Notes: a model not told the origin generated them from the sequence alone. DNA of 64,000 nucleotides from Paraburkholderia humisilvae (GCF_902859855.1 NZ_CADIKH010000009.1:173754-237753); one strand, 5' to 3'; positions 50,615 through 58,755 are shown, counted from the first letter of the stretch. Translations and numbers: made by a program.

Positions 50615-50670
50615 ATACCGGTGGTCGAGCAAATGCAACGTCAACAGCACCAAGGAAAACGGGGTTACGC

Positions 50671-51015
50671 ATGGGACGACTCTACGCAGACGGCAAATCC
50701 AAACCGGTAACGATGGTAATCGCTGAATCGCGAACAGATGATGTAGTAGCTTGGCCCGCGATGGCTGTCGATTGGCTGGTTAACGAACGCTGCGACACGC
50801 TCGTTATCGAGGGGCACGTTGAGCTCGCCGCTGCGGTCGAGGCAATGCAGCGTGAAAGTACCGGTTACGAGTTTCCCGCCCCTCGCCACGCATGGATGCG
50901 TTATATGAACGCCCCCGAGTACGAGCCGGTCGAATCCGGCTACGGCTGGCGCGGGGAATGCCAGCGCGGCGACAAGGGCGCTGAAGCGGTGACCATTGCC
51001 GTTCGAAGCACTTAA
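50671..51015 (+). CDS. Array hypothetical protein, 114 aa
   Basis: CAAGGAAAACGGGG precedes the ATG. Soluble protein with a Rossmann-like middle (DTLVIEGHVELAAAVEAM) and an aromatic segment (HAWMRYMNAPEYEPVESGYGW kept short here). Not recognised. Confidence 0.5.
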   Translation: MGRLYADGKSKPVTMVIAESRTDDVVAWPAMAVDWLVNERCDTLVIEGHVELAAAVEAMQRESTGYEFPAPRHAWMRYMNAPEYEPVESGYGWRGECQRGDKGAEAVTIAVRST

Positions 51016-51028
51016 GCATCGGAAACCA

Positions 51029-51253
51029 ATGACTTCACGTAAATCGAAATTTTGGGCGCGCGTGGGTGTATGTAGCGAAGTGTTCGCCATTGCAGCTGCG
51101 ATCATCACGGGCTGGTTTGTGTTCTTTGGCGATGAACCTATGCTGTCTGTGTTCCTGCTTCCTGCCTTCGTGTTTGCCTGCGCGTTGGTCGCCTTCTCGG
51201 TGATATCGCGCGGCGCGCTGCGCATTCTCCGCGCCCGCCTCAGTATCCATTAG
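51029..51253 (+). CDS. Array membrane protein, 74 aa, two helices
   Basis: ATCGGAAACCA precedes the ATG. Basic N-terminus (SRKSKFWARV), then two helices around a short FGDEP loop. Not recognised. Confidence 0.5.
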   Translation: MTSRKSKFWARVGVCSEVFAIAAAIITGWFVFFGDEPMLSVFLLPAFVFACALVAFSVISRGALRILRARLSIH

Positions 51254-51272
51254 CGCCACGAAAAAGCGAAGC

Positions 51273-51506
51273 ATGACGAATGACAGAACCTGGACTTATG
51301 CCGATATCACGTCAGAGGCTGAGCGCCAAATCAGGCGCGCCAGGGCCGATGCTGATGATGCCGTCAGCGCTGCTACCCGGATCATGCATAGCGACTTTGC
51401 GATGGGAGCGTATTTGTTCTGGATGGGTCTGACTGAAGGTACGCACAACGCCGACGACATCGTGCGACTCAAGGCGTTGGTGAAAGACCCGCTTTCAAGC
51501 AACTAG
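51273..51506 (+). CDS. Array hypothetical protein, 77 aa
   Basis: CCACGAAAAAGCGAAGC, a variant element, precedes the ATG. Helical soluble protein with TSEAERQIRRARADADDAV. Not recognised. Confidence 0.45.
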   Translation: MTNDRTWTYADITSEAERQIRRARADADDAVSAATRIMHSDFAMGAYLFWMGLTEGTHNADDIVRLKALVKDPLSSN

Positions 51507-51531
51507 ACGGATCGGAAAACGGGGAAATTAG

Positions 51532-51855
51532 ATGAGCGACGCGAAAGCAAAGATCGGGCTGTTCGTTGACCAGCTTGTGCAGCAGGCGATGAATTCTGGT
51601 CTGACGTGGGACGAAGCGGTGGCCGGGTTCGGCCTCGCCGCGAAAGCGACGGCTGTTGCCGCCGCTCAAGCCGGCGACGGCAGCGCCGAGAACTGTGAAG
51701 CGCACGCACGCAAACGGTTCGAGGAAGGATTCGCGCAGAACGTGAGCGTCATCATGGCCCGATCCGACCTGACGCAGCTTCGTGAGGCGTATGCCGATGT
51801 CGACGCGAGTGCGATGCTCGAAAACTGCAACGTCAAAATCGCCCTGCGGCACTGA
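51532..51855 (+). CDS. Array hypothetical protein, 107 aa
   Basis: TCGGAAAACGGGGAAATTAG precedes the ATG. All-helical, Ala-rich soluble protein. Not recognised. Confidence 0.5.
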   Translation: MSDAKAKIGLFVDQLVQQAMNSGLTWDEAVAGFGLAAKATAVAAAQAGDGSAENCEAHARKRFEEGFAQNVSVIMARSDLTQLREAYADVDASAMLENCNVKIALRH

Positions 51856-51879
51856 ACGGAAAACTGGGAAAAATTGAAC

Positions 51880-52035
51880 ATGACGAAGCAGACAAACACT
51901 GGGTCGACACCGTCGGTTCCTTCCCTGAAGGCCTATCTCATTGCGCTTGTATTGATTGTCGCCGGGATCATGGTCTTTCATGAAGGCCCGTTGCGTCCCA
52001 TGGCCTCGTTCAGCAAGTTCGTTCTCGGGATCTGA
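51880..52035 (+). CDS. Array membrane protein, 51 aa
   Basis: ACGGAAAACTGGGAAAAATT, two elements in a row, lies before the ATG. One helix (AYLILIVAG-type, residues about 18-34) with short flanks. Not recognised. Confidence 0.45.
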   Translation: MTKQTNTGSTPSVPSLKAYLIALVLIVAGIMVFHEGPLRPMASFSKFVLGI

Positions 52036-52057
52036 TCGCGGCGAACAGGAAAACGCC

Positions 52058-52404
52058 ATGTCAGCGACTCCCTCCCAAACACGCGAAGGTGCGGTCTTCG
52101 AGCACATCTTTGGCGCGATTTGCAGTCGGTTCGGGGCAGAAGTCGTTCATCCAGTATCGGCGCGCGATCCGGTGAGGATTCGGGCCGCTAGTAGCGAATT
52201 TGCTGTGCGAATCTACGATGAAGATGGATGGCCGAGCCGTGCATCACCATCGATCACTGGCGCGACCGTCTTCAGGTGCGCCCGTTGGATGAGCAGATTC
52301 GCGCTGCTGTCGAGCGCATAGTGGAATTCGTTGGACAGGCTGTGACCCTCGATGGACAAGTTAAATCGCCGGGGTTCCGGCTCAAGGTCGTCAGCAAGAG
52401 TTGA
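52058..52404 (+). pseudogene. Frame-disrupted array gene
   Basis: CAGGAAAACGCC precedes the ATG. The first frame is sensible to about 52235 (FAVRIYDEDG). The continuation lies one frame over: PCITIDHWRDRLQVRPLDEQ, VEFVGQAVTLDG, ending VVSKS at 52404, followed by CCGCAAAACAAGGAG and the next start. A single indel separates the halves. Confidence 0.5.
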
Positions 52405-52423
52405 ACCGCAAAACAAGGAGCTA

Positions 52424-52684
52424 ATGATGTGGGGAAAGCAAGAGACCATCGGTAAAGTGAAAGTGTTGTTTCAGCGCGGGGGCGAAGGACAGAAAGCTAA
52501 CGGTACGATCTTCTTCGACCAGTTGCATCGCCTTCCCCGAATGTCGGAAGACGACTCACGGGCCTACGCGGCTTTGCTGGAAAAGCATTTTCCCGGTGTT
52601 GCCGTCGCGTGGTGGGCGCGTCAAAACCACGAAGCTATTCAAGCGTTTCTACGCGACTGGTGCCGCGACAGGCACTGGAGTTGA
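52424..52684 (+). CDS. Array hypothetical protein, 86 aa
   Basis: CGCAAAACAAGGAGCTA combines an element variant with a real AAGGAG site before two ATG codons. Soluble protein rich in aromatic and His residues (VAVAWWARQNHEAIQAFLRDW). Not recognised. Confidence 0.5.
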   Translation: MMWGKQETIGKVKVLFQRGGEGQKANGTIFFDQLHRLPRMSEDDSRAYAALLEKHFPGVAVAWWARQNHEAIQAFLRDWCRDRHWS

Positions 52685-52782
52685 CGTTCATATCGGAATA
52701 CGAGCGGGCGAGCGACGGCTATTTCGAATGGCGATTTGACTACGCGATTCCCGTAAGTCGTTGGGTTTGACCACTCAAAATT

Positions 52783-53010
52783 ATGAGAACAATTTTGGAT
52801 TACGTTTCGCAGCGTGACTTGCCACTGTGGATTGCAGCGCACGTACTGGCCGCACTGAGCATGTCCGTCGGCGCTGGCCTGTTCCATTCGTGGCTGATCG
52901 CGGCGGGCGTGTGCTCGGCGGCCGCACTGATGGCCCGGCCGATGTACCGCACAATCATCCCTGTCAGCTCTTCGGTGATCGTTCGCGGGCAGTGTTCGCG
53001 TCGTGGTTGA
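52783..53010 (+). CDS. Array membrane protein, 75 aa, two helices
   Basis: The ATG follows CTCAAAATT with no full element; the 98 bases upstream hold a short open stretch without a start. Two helices (LWIAAHVLAALSMSVGAGL and WLIAAGVCSAAALM). Not recognised. Confidence 0.45.
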   Translation: MRTILDYVSQRDLPLWIAAHVLAALSMSVGAGLFHSWLIAAGVCSAAALMARPMYRTIIPVSSSVIVRGQCSRRG

Positions 53011-53026
53011 GACAACGGAAAACGTC

Positions 53027-53515
53027 ATGGACCAAACAATCAACATCTTCCTTGACCCGCCCACCCAAGGCGAAATCGATGAGGCGCTACGCCAGGACAA
53101 TGCGCGTATCAGCAAAAGCCGTGACCGTGGCCTTACATTGGGCGAGAAAATTGCGCTCGGCCCCGGCGTACTCGGGCTTGAAGTATTGGTAGGTGCTGCC
53201 GTTGATGCTTTCAACGGCAGACCGCAGCAAGCAACTAGCTCAAGTTCGGTTTGGGAAGCATGGATGGGATCGCTTGATTGGGATTGGACGCAATCGATGT
53301 TCACCGACAGCTACGCTAAAAAAGTGCGCGTCATGGGCCGTCAGCTTGTGCGCTGCGAGGTCACGGCGCTCGCACACCAACTCAGTTTCGAACGAGAGGC
53401 TGCGTCAGTAGGCCAACAAGCCGGGAGAGCCGTTACAGCCCTCAAGGATGCTGGCACCATCGCCGGAAACATAGTGGATACGATCGTTCCCAACGTCTTC
53501 CGAAAAGACTCGTGA
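53027..53515 (+). CDS. Array hypothetical protein, 162 aa
   Basis: ACGGAAAACGTC precedes the ATG. The start MDQTINIFLDPPTQ recurs as MTLDVNIFRDPPP in a 13-codon fragment at 56161. The middle has a weakly hydrophobic stretch; the end is Ala/Val-rich and possibly amphipathic. Not recognised. Confidence 0.5.
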   Translation: MDQTINIFLDPPTQGEIDEALRQDNARISKSRDRGLTLGEKIALGPGVLGLEVLVGAAVDAFNGRPQQATSSSSVWEAWMGSLDWDWTQSMFTDSYAKKVRVMGRQLVRCEVTALAHQLSFEREAASVGQQAGRAVTALKDAGTIAGNIVDTIVPNVFRKDS

Positions 53516-53558
53516 ACGGCAGGTTTCACCACAAGGGAAACGGGGAAAGAGGATAAAG

Positions 53559-54218
53559 ATGGTTTTTGCGACGAATCTGCTTCAATACCTGCTCCAGCTT
53601 ACGTACTGGATGGGACTCGCTGTGCTGGTCAAGTGGCTCTATATTGACACGGTGCGAAACATGTACGCCTTTTCATCCGGCAAGGCGATAGGCGCATGTG
53701 GCGCTGCGATTGCCCTACTCGGGCTGGATAGCTGCGGTGACGCTTTTTTTCGTTTCGTGCGGGACAGCCTTGGCGAGCGGCCAGATGCTTACGATCCCGG
53801 CGTTTGGGAGCGGATGTATCGCGTCCACGGGATCACACACCTTCCGGTTGATGTCGCTGGCTCGATGCTTCTCGTCGGTGGCGCACTCGTCTATTGGGGA
53901 GTGTTTTCGTGGAGATTCACACGACCGGAAATGAAGGATGTCCGGCTTGCTGATCGCGCGCAGGCCAAGGCTGACGAAGACGCCAAGAATCGGTTCATTC
54001 CGGCAGGTGAACTCGTTTCGATTCGCACAACGGTTGCGAAAGGTGGATTGCTCTCCAGCACGGAGCGCTTTACCGAGATTGAAACGACCGATGGGGTCTT
54101 AATCGTAAGCGGTGAGGTCGGATCGATCGCAAAGGGTGTCCCGGTTTATCGAAATGGGTGGGACAAGGTTCGGATCGGTGGACTGCATAGCCGTACATTC
54201 GATATCCGTCACGTCTAA
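53559..54218 (+). CDS. Array membrane protein, 219 aa
   Basis: GGGAAACGGGGAAAGAGG precedes the ATG. Three to four helices in the first 140 residues are followed by a soluble C-terminal domain (IPAGELVSIRTTVAKGG, TDGVLIVSGEV, VPVYRNGWDKVRIG), beta-rich and SH3-like. The largest intact membrane protein of the array. Not recognised. Confidence 0.55.
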   Translation: MVFATNLLQYLLQLTYWMGLAVLVKWLYIDTVRNMYAFSSGKAIGACGAAIALLGLDSCGDAFFRFVRDSLGERPDAYDPGVWERMYRVHGITHLPVDVAGSMLLVGGALVYWGVFSWRFTRPEMKDVRLADRAQAKADEDAKNRFIPAGELVSIRTTVAKGGLLSSTERFTEIETTDGVLIVSGEVGSIAKGVPVYRNGWDKVRIGGLHSRTFDIRHV

Positions 54219-54233
54219 CCATCGGAAACCACT

Positions 54234-54608
54234 ATGTTCACGGCAATAAGAGCTAGGTGGTTCGAAGCTAGGGTTCGCGCTGAGCTGAAGGCGCAGCACA
54301 ATGACCAAGCTTTTGTAAACGCAGCTTTTAAGCGGCTGGACATTGCGCGCGAGATGGAACGGATGAGAGGATCCGCTTTGGCACGAGGCAAACCCGGCGC
54401 ATTTTTGATCGCCTGCAAGGTGCTGGCTATCAATGCAGCGGATCCGGAAAACGATCCCGTGACGCAGATGTTGTGCGCGAGTTTGTTGTCGGCCCGCTTG
54501 CAAAAGGCACGCTCGAATCCGAGTTTTCATGATGCGTTTTCAGGATACTTGGACGAGGTTGAAACGTTGTCTCATGATGCGATTGGGCGCAATCGCGGTG
54601 TCACCTGA
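54234..54608 (+). CDS. Array hypothetical protein, 124 aa
   Basis: ATCGGAAACCACT precedes the ATG. Basic helical soluble protein (RARWFEARVRAELKAQHND). Not recognised. Confidence 0.5.
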   Translation: MFTAIRARWFEARVRAELKAQHNDQAFVNAAFKRLDIAREMERMRGSALARGKPGAFLIACKVLAINAADPENDPVTQMLCASLLSARLQKARSNPSFHDAFSGYLDEVETLSHDAIGRNRGVT

Positions 54609-54835
54609 GAGCCCGAAGAACAGGACGAACGGGACGTGCAACAGATGCTTTTGAATGGCGCGGAGGTTGTCCTCGCCGGCCTTGGCTATGGCCAAAGAGT
54701 CAAAGATCATCACGTTCCACGTGCTGGATGAAGTTCGCTTTCGCAAGGAGGCCGAGTTTGTCGAAGTGCGATTAGGGCAGAGGTTTCTGCAGGTCCTCGC
54801 CCATTGCAACCGATCGCGGTGTGCAGCTCTTTTAG
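54609..54835 (+). pseudogene. Degenerate paralog of the 48698 gene
   Basis: Read across three frames this matches the C-terminal 75 residues of the 48698 product: PEEQDERDVQQMLLNGAEVV-LAGL, then FHVLDEVRFRKEAEFVEVRL and RFLQVLAH, then ATDRGVQLF before a TAG at 54833-54835. The N-terminus is missing and at least two frame changes are present. The stop is followed by CAGAAAACGGG. Confidence 0.6.
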
Positions 54836-54862
54836 GTCAGAAAACGGGACAAGAAGTAGAAC

Positions 54863-55041
54863 GTGCAAAAGCAAAGCGTGTGGACCGAAGCTCGTGTATT
54901 TGCAGCAGCGTGCTGATCGCCAAGGTGTGCAGAATCACCAGCGAATGGTTTGGCGTGATCGGTTCCCTTCTTGGAGCATCGAACGCGTTGGCCGCTCGGT
55001 CGTATCTGGTGAAGTTGAAGCTGTCTGCGAAGTTCGAGTAA
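54863..55041 (+). pseudogene. Frame-disrupted small array gene
   Basis: AGAAAACGGGACAAG lies upstream of a GTG. The first frame MQKQSVWTEARVFAAAC stops at once; one frame over, LIAKVCRITSEWFGVIGSLL continues to LKLSAKFE and a TAA at 55039-55041, followed by CACGGAAAACAC. One indel would restore about 59 residues. Confidence 0.45.
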
Positions 55042-55110
55042 CCGACCACGGAAAACACTTGGCGCCTGAGCGCCCCGCGCGCGGCCGGCAGCCCAGCCCA
55101 TTAGATAAAA

Positions 55111-55452
55111 ATGGCTACGAACAACATTTTTGAAACCCTTCGACGACTACGCAGGTACGGATTCGAGCTGCGCATCACGTCGTCGATTGCAATGGCGTCC
55201 CCAAGCGAGCGGCAACTAAACGCGGTGCAGGCTGCCGCATCCGTCCTCTTCAACGTCGACGTCGAGGCATTCGGAAAGGGGGGGATTTGGGCTCCTGTCG
55301 GAAAGCACGTGATGTCGAAAGGGCTGCGTGAGATGTACAAGGTAGAAGCCGTGGAACTCGGCTTGACCACCGCTGTGGAGCTTGCTTCCGTGAACATCGT
55401 TATTGCGTTCGCCGTTGAACTTCTTGAGTTTGTAGAAGCTGCAGCGTCATAA
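55111..55452 (+). CDS. Array hypothetical protein, 113 aa
   Basis: CACGGAAAACAC lies 60 bases upstream, unusually far; AGATAAAA is adjacent. Mostly helical with Val/Ala-rich C-terminus that could be amphipathic. Not recognised. Confidence 0.5.
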   Translation: MATNNIFETLRRLRRYGFELRITSSIAMASPSERQLNAVQAAASVLFNVDVEAFGKGGIWAPVGKHVMSKGLREMYKVEAVELGLTTAVELASVNIVIAFAVELLEFVEAAAS

Positions 55453-55470
55453 GCCCGGGAGAAACCGCAG

Positions 55471-55860
55471 ATGGCCGATATTTTTAACATAGCATGGAAG
55501 CAGCAGCCAATCGGTGAGGGGTGGGACATTGAGACCGACCGGCCAATCTGGGTTGCCGTAGCAGCTTTGAACAAAGCGTGGTTCAGCGCCGAGGACTTCA
55601 TTGGCCCGGGAGGAGCAGGGTCGCAGCATGCCGGCCGGTACGCGCAGTTCGGGGAATTTTTCGCGAAAGCGGCGTGCATCACCATGCCAACGGTTTGCCT
55701 AGATGTGAAAGGGGTAGTCGGCTTCACGAATGGTCGTCATCGGTTCGCCTGGCTGCGCGATCACGGATTGAGCAGTCTCCCGATTGAAGTGCCAGCCGCG
55801 CAGGCGGACGTTTTCATGACCCGGTTTGGAACTGCAGATCGGATTGGCACCATTCTGTGA
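55471..55860 (+). CDS. Array ParB/Srx-fold protein, FiwA-like
   Basis: CGGGAGAAACCGCAG precedes the ATG. The 129-aa product contains GFTNGRHRFAWLRDHGLSSL, close to the GxxR box of ParB-like folds and to plasmid fertility-inhibition proteins of the FiwA type. That function (blocking transfer of another plasmid) is a family-based guess. Confidence 0.55.
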   Translation: MADIFNIAWKQQPIGEGWDIETDRPIWVAVAALNKAWFSAEDFIGPGGAGSQHAGRYAQFGEFFAKAACITMPTVCLDVKGVVGFTNGRHRFAWLRDHGLSSLPIEVPAAQADVFMTRFGTADRIGTIL

Positions 55861-55877
55861 CAGACCAAGGAAAACGT

Positions 55878-56144
55878 ATGAGCACGGTCTTTTTCCTCGT
55901 CTCGCTCAAGACGATGCAAGCGGTCGAGGTGGGGTGTAGCAGCGTCGGCAGCATGCGGGGTACGCAAGAGCCAAAAGCCTTGGCTCTTTTCTGCCACGCA
56001 CATATGAGCGAAGTGGTCGAGATGATGACCGAAAAGGATTTGGAGTTTCGAAACCTCGACCACGGCGAACTGACGACGTGGACGGATGAAAACGCTGCTG
56101 CGCGATACAAGGCGGTTACGGGCCACGACCCTCCGAACTACTGA
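55878..56144 (+). CDS. Array hypothetical protein, 88 aa
   Basis: CAAGGAAAACGT precedes the ATG. Soluble; contains two cysteines and an acidic LDHGELTTWTDE segment. Not recognised. Confidence 0.5.
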   Translation: MSTVFFLVSLKTMQAVEVGCSSVGSMRGTQEPKALALFCHAHMSEVVEMMTEKDLEFRNLDHGELTTWTDENAAARYKAVTGHDPPNY

Positions 56145-56160
56145 CGCCACGGAAAAGAGC

Positions 56161-56225
56161 ATGACCCTAGACGTTAATATCTTCCGCGACCCACCCCCAT
56201 AAGCCGTCCACGCGAGTCGCGTGGA
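56161..56225 (+). other. 13-codon fragment with array leader and hairpin
   Basis: CACGGAAAAGAGC precedes an ATG opening MTLDVNIFRDPPP and a stop. The peptide copies the start of the 53027 product. A perfect 9-bp hairpin GTCCACGCG/CGCGTGGAC with a 3-base loop follows at about 56205-56225. It looks like a duplicated, truncated gene start. Confidence 0.4.
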
Positions 56226-56260
56226 CCAGTGAATCAATCAAATTTTTCGGAGAATCTTCA

Positions 56261-56572
56261 ATGGCCATCACGAACAACACGAACCACCAAGACTCGTGGT
56301 TCAGACGGAACGATTGGGCCAGACCGCTCATTGCGAGCTTGCTTGTGATCCTCGCGCCGATGGTCGCGGCCACGTTGGCGGACGGCATTGTTTTTACGAT
56401 TCCAAGTTGGGTCAATGTCGTGGCCTCCGTAGGTGGCTGCGTTGGGCTGTTTCTCGGAGCATTGAAGGCGCGGTTGACGGATACGTTATCGGCCAAACTT
56501 TTCTGCGCGGTAGGCGTCATCTTTGGTTACGTGCTTGCGATCTGGCAAATCATCCAAATACTCAAGCATTGA
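56261..56572 (+). CDS. Array membrane protein, 103 aa, three helices
   Basis: The ATG follows TCGGAGAATCTTCA. Hydrophilic first 20 residues, then three helices. Followed by TTCGGAAACAC and only a 23-codon open frame before the next gene. Not recognised. Confidence 0.5.
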   Translation: MAITNNTNHQDSWFRRNDWARPLIASLLVILAPMVAATLADGIVFTIPSWVNVVASVGGCVGLFLGALKARLTDTLSAKLFCAVGVIFGYVLAIWQIIQILKH

Positions 56573-56743
56573 TTCGGAAACACTGGTTCAACGCGCATGT
56601 CGTCGGCACGGTGCCGCTCCTGTGCGGTCTTCCGCCTCGGCGAGACGGACCGCCGCGATAGACCGTAAAGCGGGACGATCATCATGCAGAATCAGATAGC
56701 GGTATCGCTTGCTCTATCTGAAATGCCGGCCGCGGCGTGAAAC

Positions 56744-57010
56744 ATGGGAGAGATCGTGAAGAAGATTGCTTTTCATCCGGTGGGCTTGGTCGCCATCTTA
56801 ACGATAGTGGCAGCAACGACCGCAGTGGGTAGTGCGACTGTCGCTTTTAAGAAGGGGTATGAGCGAGGTAACTTCGAGGGTCAACACGACACGGTTCGCA
56901 AAACGGCCTCTGCATTGATGATCCTGATGAACGCTGGAATCACGGTGCGTCAGTCGGACGGCGCAGACAAGCGATACATCTTGACGCCGGTGGAAACTGC
57001 GTTGCGTTGA
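56744..57010 (+). CDS. Array membrane protein, 88 aa
   Basis: One N-terminal helix (VGLVAILTIVAATTAVGSA) and a soluble tail. No element directly upstream; a GGCGTGAAAC stretch precedes the ATG. Not recognised. Confidence 0.45.
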   Translation: MGEIVKKIAFHPVGLVAILTIVAATTAVGSATVAFKKGYERGNFEGQHDTVRKTASALMILMNAGITVRQSDGADKRYILTPVETALR

Positions 57011-57033
57011 AATGGAAAACGGGGAAAGGCGAT

Positions 57034-57120
57034 ATGCATTCTATTTTGAAGTGGATGAAAGAGCTTCTTCAACCTATCGATCTTTGGGTCGCAGACCGCA
57101 CTCTCGAGGAGGCCAACTAG
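57034..57120 (+). CDS. Array micro-ORF, 28 aa
   Basis: AATGGAAAACGGGGAAAGGC precedes the ATG in the usual array arrangement. A 28-residue amphipathic peptide (ILKWMKELLQPIDLWV). It may be a truncated gene. Confidence 0.4.
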   Translation: MHSILKWMKELLQPIDLWVADRTLEEAN

Positions 57121-57140
57121 CCACTTAAAAAAAAGCACAC

Positions 57141-57377
57141 ATGAAGCTGATCCCGCTGGACAGTTTCGAGCCGTATAATTCTGGTTTCGAAATGGCCGGA
57201 TTCTCAATGGTGAGTGTCGATGGACGGCACTATACAACTGTATTTTTGCTGCTATCGAGTTTATTTTGTCTCACCAGGAAGAGGGGCGGCGCAGTGAAGC
57301 ACCACGAGGTCCCAAGACGCGAAGTGCGCAGCGCAAATGCGACTACGTACACGGCGCAGAAACGGGCTTCAACATGA
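57141..57377 (+). CDS. Possible small protein at the end of the array
   Basis: A 78-codon frame from the ATG at 57141 with a hydrophobic stretch (YTTVFLLLSSLFCL) and a basic end. No GGAAAAC element or strong ribosome site. Weakly supported. Confidence 0.35.
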   Translation: MKLIPLDSFEPYNSGFEMAGFSMVSVDGRHYTTVFLLLSSLFCLTRKRGGAVKHHEVPRREVRSANATTYTAQKRAST

Positions 57378-57491
57378 AGCAAGATCTTTTGAAACTAGGC
57401 GGGTTCATCTCGATGAGATCAGATACACCCGGAGACAAGACAACGAACAATGATGATTCGACTAGTTCAAGCGTAAGGGCAGCGGCAATCT

Positions 57492-57884
57492 ATGATTTTT
57501 TTTGTTATCCGCTGCGTCATTACCTTCGCGTTGCTCAACTGCGTGCAATATTCGACGGATTTCACGCACGCCGATGTGAATGATCCGCACCCGTGCCTTT
57601 GGATGATCGTCAAAGCGCAGGCCCGGCCCGGCAATGCATGTCTTTACCATGACGTGGCGTTGCACGGCGATCCGCTGGTGCGTCGCTTTTGGATCGGGGA
57701 ACCCGGCGAGGTCCAGGTGGAATCGCGGGACGCAGTCGTTGAGTTCTCGGCGGGCAGTCATTCCGGGTGGACGTGGCGAACGTATCTGCTACTACTCGGT
57801 GCGGTTCTACCGTGGATTCTGTCGTCGGTCGATGCGTTTATTCGCATCCGCCGGCTTAACGCACAAGCGGAGGCTGCACGTTAA
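57492..57884 (+). CDS. Exported or membrane-anchored protein, 130 aa
   Basis: N-terminal signal-like helix (IFFVIRCVITFALLNCV), a soluble domain with DPHPCLWMIV and ACLYHDVALHG (two cysteines), and a C-terminal helix (YLLLLGAVLPWILSSV). Domain between two helices suggests a periplasmic loop. Not recognised. Confidence 0.5.
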   Translation: MIFFVIRCVITFALLNCVQYSTDFTHADVNDPHPCLWMIVKAQARPGNACLYHDVALHGDPLVRRFWIGEPGEVQVESRDAVVEFSAGSHSGWTWRTYLLLLGAVLPWILSSVDAFIRIRRLNAQAEAAR

Positions 57885-57972
57885 GCCAAAACTTGGATGC
57901 CTGATCGTTGCCACTCTCGGCGGCAACCGTGAGTCATCCGACTCAGTAACGACAATCACATGAAGGTGTCCA

Positions 57973-58251
57973 ATGCACAAGCAGGAACTTATCGAAGCGG
58001 TGGCGCAGAAGACCGGCGACAGCAAGACTCAGACCGGGGCAGCGATCGACGCGATTATCGAAGTGATTACCCGTGTAGTTAGCGACGGGCAAACAATTCA
58101 GCTGGTCGGTTTCGGCAGTTTCTCGACCGGTCAGCGTGCCGAGCGCACCGGGCGAAATCCGTCGACCGGCGCTGAGTTGACCATTGCTGCGGCGAAGACA
58201 GTGAAGTTCACCGCGGGCAAAGCATTCAAGGATGCGGTGAACGGCAAGTAA
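57973..58251 (+). CDS. HU-family DNA-binding protein
   Basis: A 92-aa HU/IHF fold: [15 protein letters not shown] start, [22 protein letters not shown] arm (broken here only for length) and [14 protein letters not shown] end, with the proline of the beta-arm in NPSTG. HU bends DNA and compacts nucleoids; plasmid HU copies act as stealth or recombination factors. It stands just after the array. Confidence 0.9.
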   Translation: MHKQELIEAVAQKTGDSKTQTGAAIDAIIEVITRVVSDGQTIQLVGFGSFSTGQRAERTGRNPSTGAELTIAAAKTVKFTAGKAFKDAVNGK

Positions 58252-58327
58252 CCGACGCAGTTCATCACAACAGTGGCCGCTTTAAATTCAGTTGCGTAAT
58301 CGTCCAAGTGGCGAAGGCAGGTGGGTC

Positions 58328-58678
58328 ATGAGAAGAAGGGTTCCGGCTGACATCGCCGCGTCGGCAATCAAACTAGAATTGCCGGATGCTGCGTTTGTCG
58401 TAAGCGCGCGCTCGATGCGCGGCGTAAATGTGCTCGTTGCGGCAGACTCATACAAAGATGCTACGACCCGAGCGCGCGAGCTGCGCGTCGTTGAAAATCA
58501 TATGGTTTGCATTTTGACTGCTGGCAAGCGTATGGCGCGATGGGATCGGATCAATGCTGGCGGTGGCCGGGCATATGGGGAGCGGAATCCGCCACCGACA
58601 AACCGCTGGCGTCGCGTCGCGGTAGACAGAGGGGAATTTCTGGGAGGCGTCCGAGTGATTTGGACGCTTTATCAGTGA
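58328..58678 (+). CDS. Hypothetical protein, 116 aa
   Basis: AGGTGG precedes the ATG at 58328. A basic, soluble protein with Arg-rich ends and an alpha/beta core (AADSYKDATTRARELRVVE). Not recognised. Its end overlaps the possible early start of the next gene. Confidence 0.45.
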   Translation: MRRRVPADIAASAIKLELPDAAFVVSARSMRGVNVLVAADSYKDATTRARELRVVENHMVCILTAGKRMARWDRINAGGGRAYGERNPPPTNRWRRVAVDRGEFLGGVRVIWTLYQ

Positions 58679-58755
58679 GTTCGGAAGACAGTGGCACACG
58701 AGATCGCGCCAAAGCTCCCGTCAATTTCTCGCCAGCGCTCGTTGTCCGGCGCAAC

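Larger units (their letters stand above)
42880..57033 (+). repeat. Dispersed GGAAAAC intergenic element, about 35 occurrences
   Basis: Between consecutive genes of the array a short element close to (A/C)GGAAAAC recurs, usually 2-15 bases after a stop and 2-15 before the next start. Good examples are at 43685, 44677, 44861, 46255, 47802, 49679, 51855, 52048, 53016, 55868 and 57014. Only some contain AAGGA or AGGA that would serve as a ribosome site; the AAAAC part is conserved beyond that need. It is absent between genes of the first 42 kb. Confidence 0.7.

Noticed and set aside
42880..57033. Integron cassette array (attC sites) or CRISPR array
   Set aside because: The recurring element is about 8 bases, not a 57-141-base folded attC, and there is no integrase. 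It separates coding regions of variable length, not uniform spacers, and no cas genes are present.
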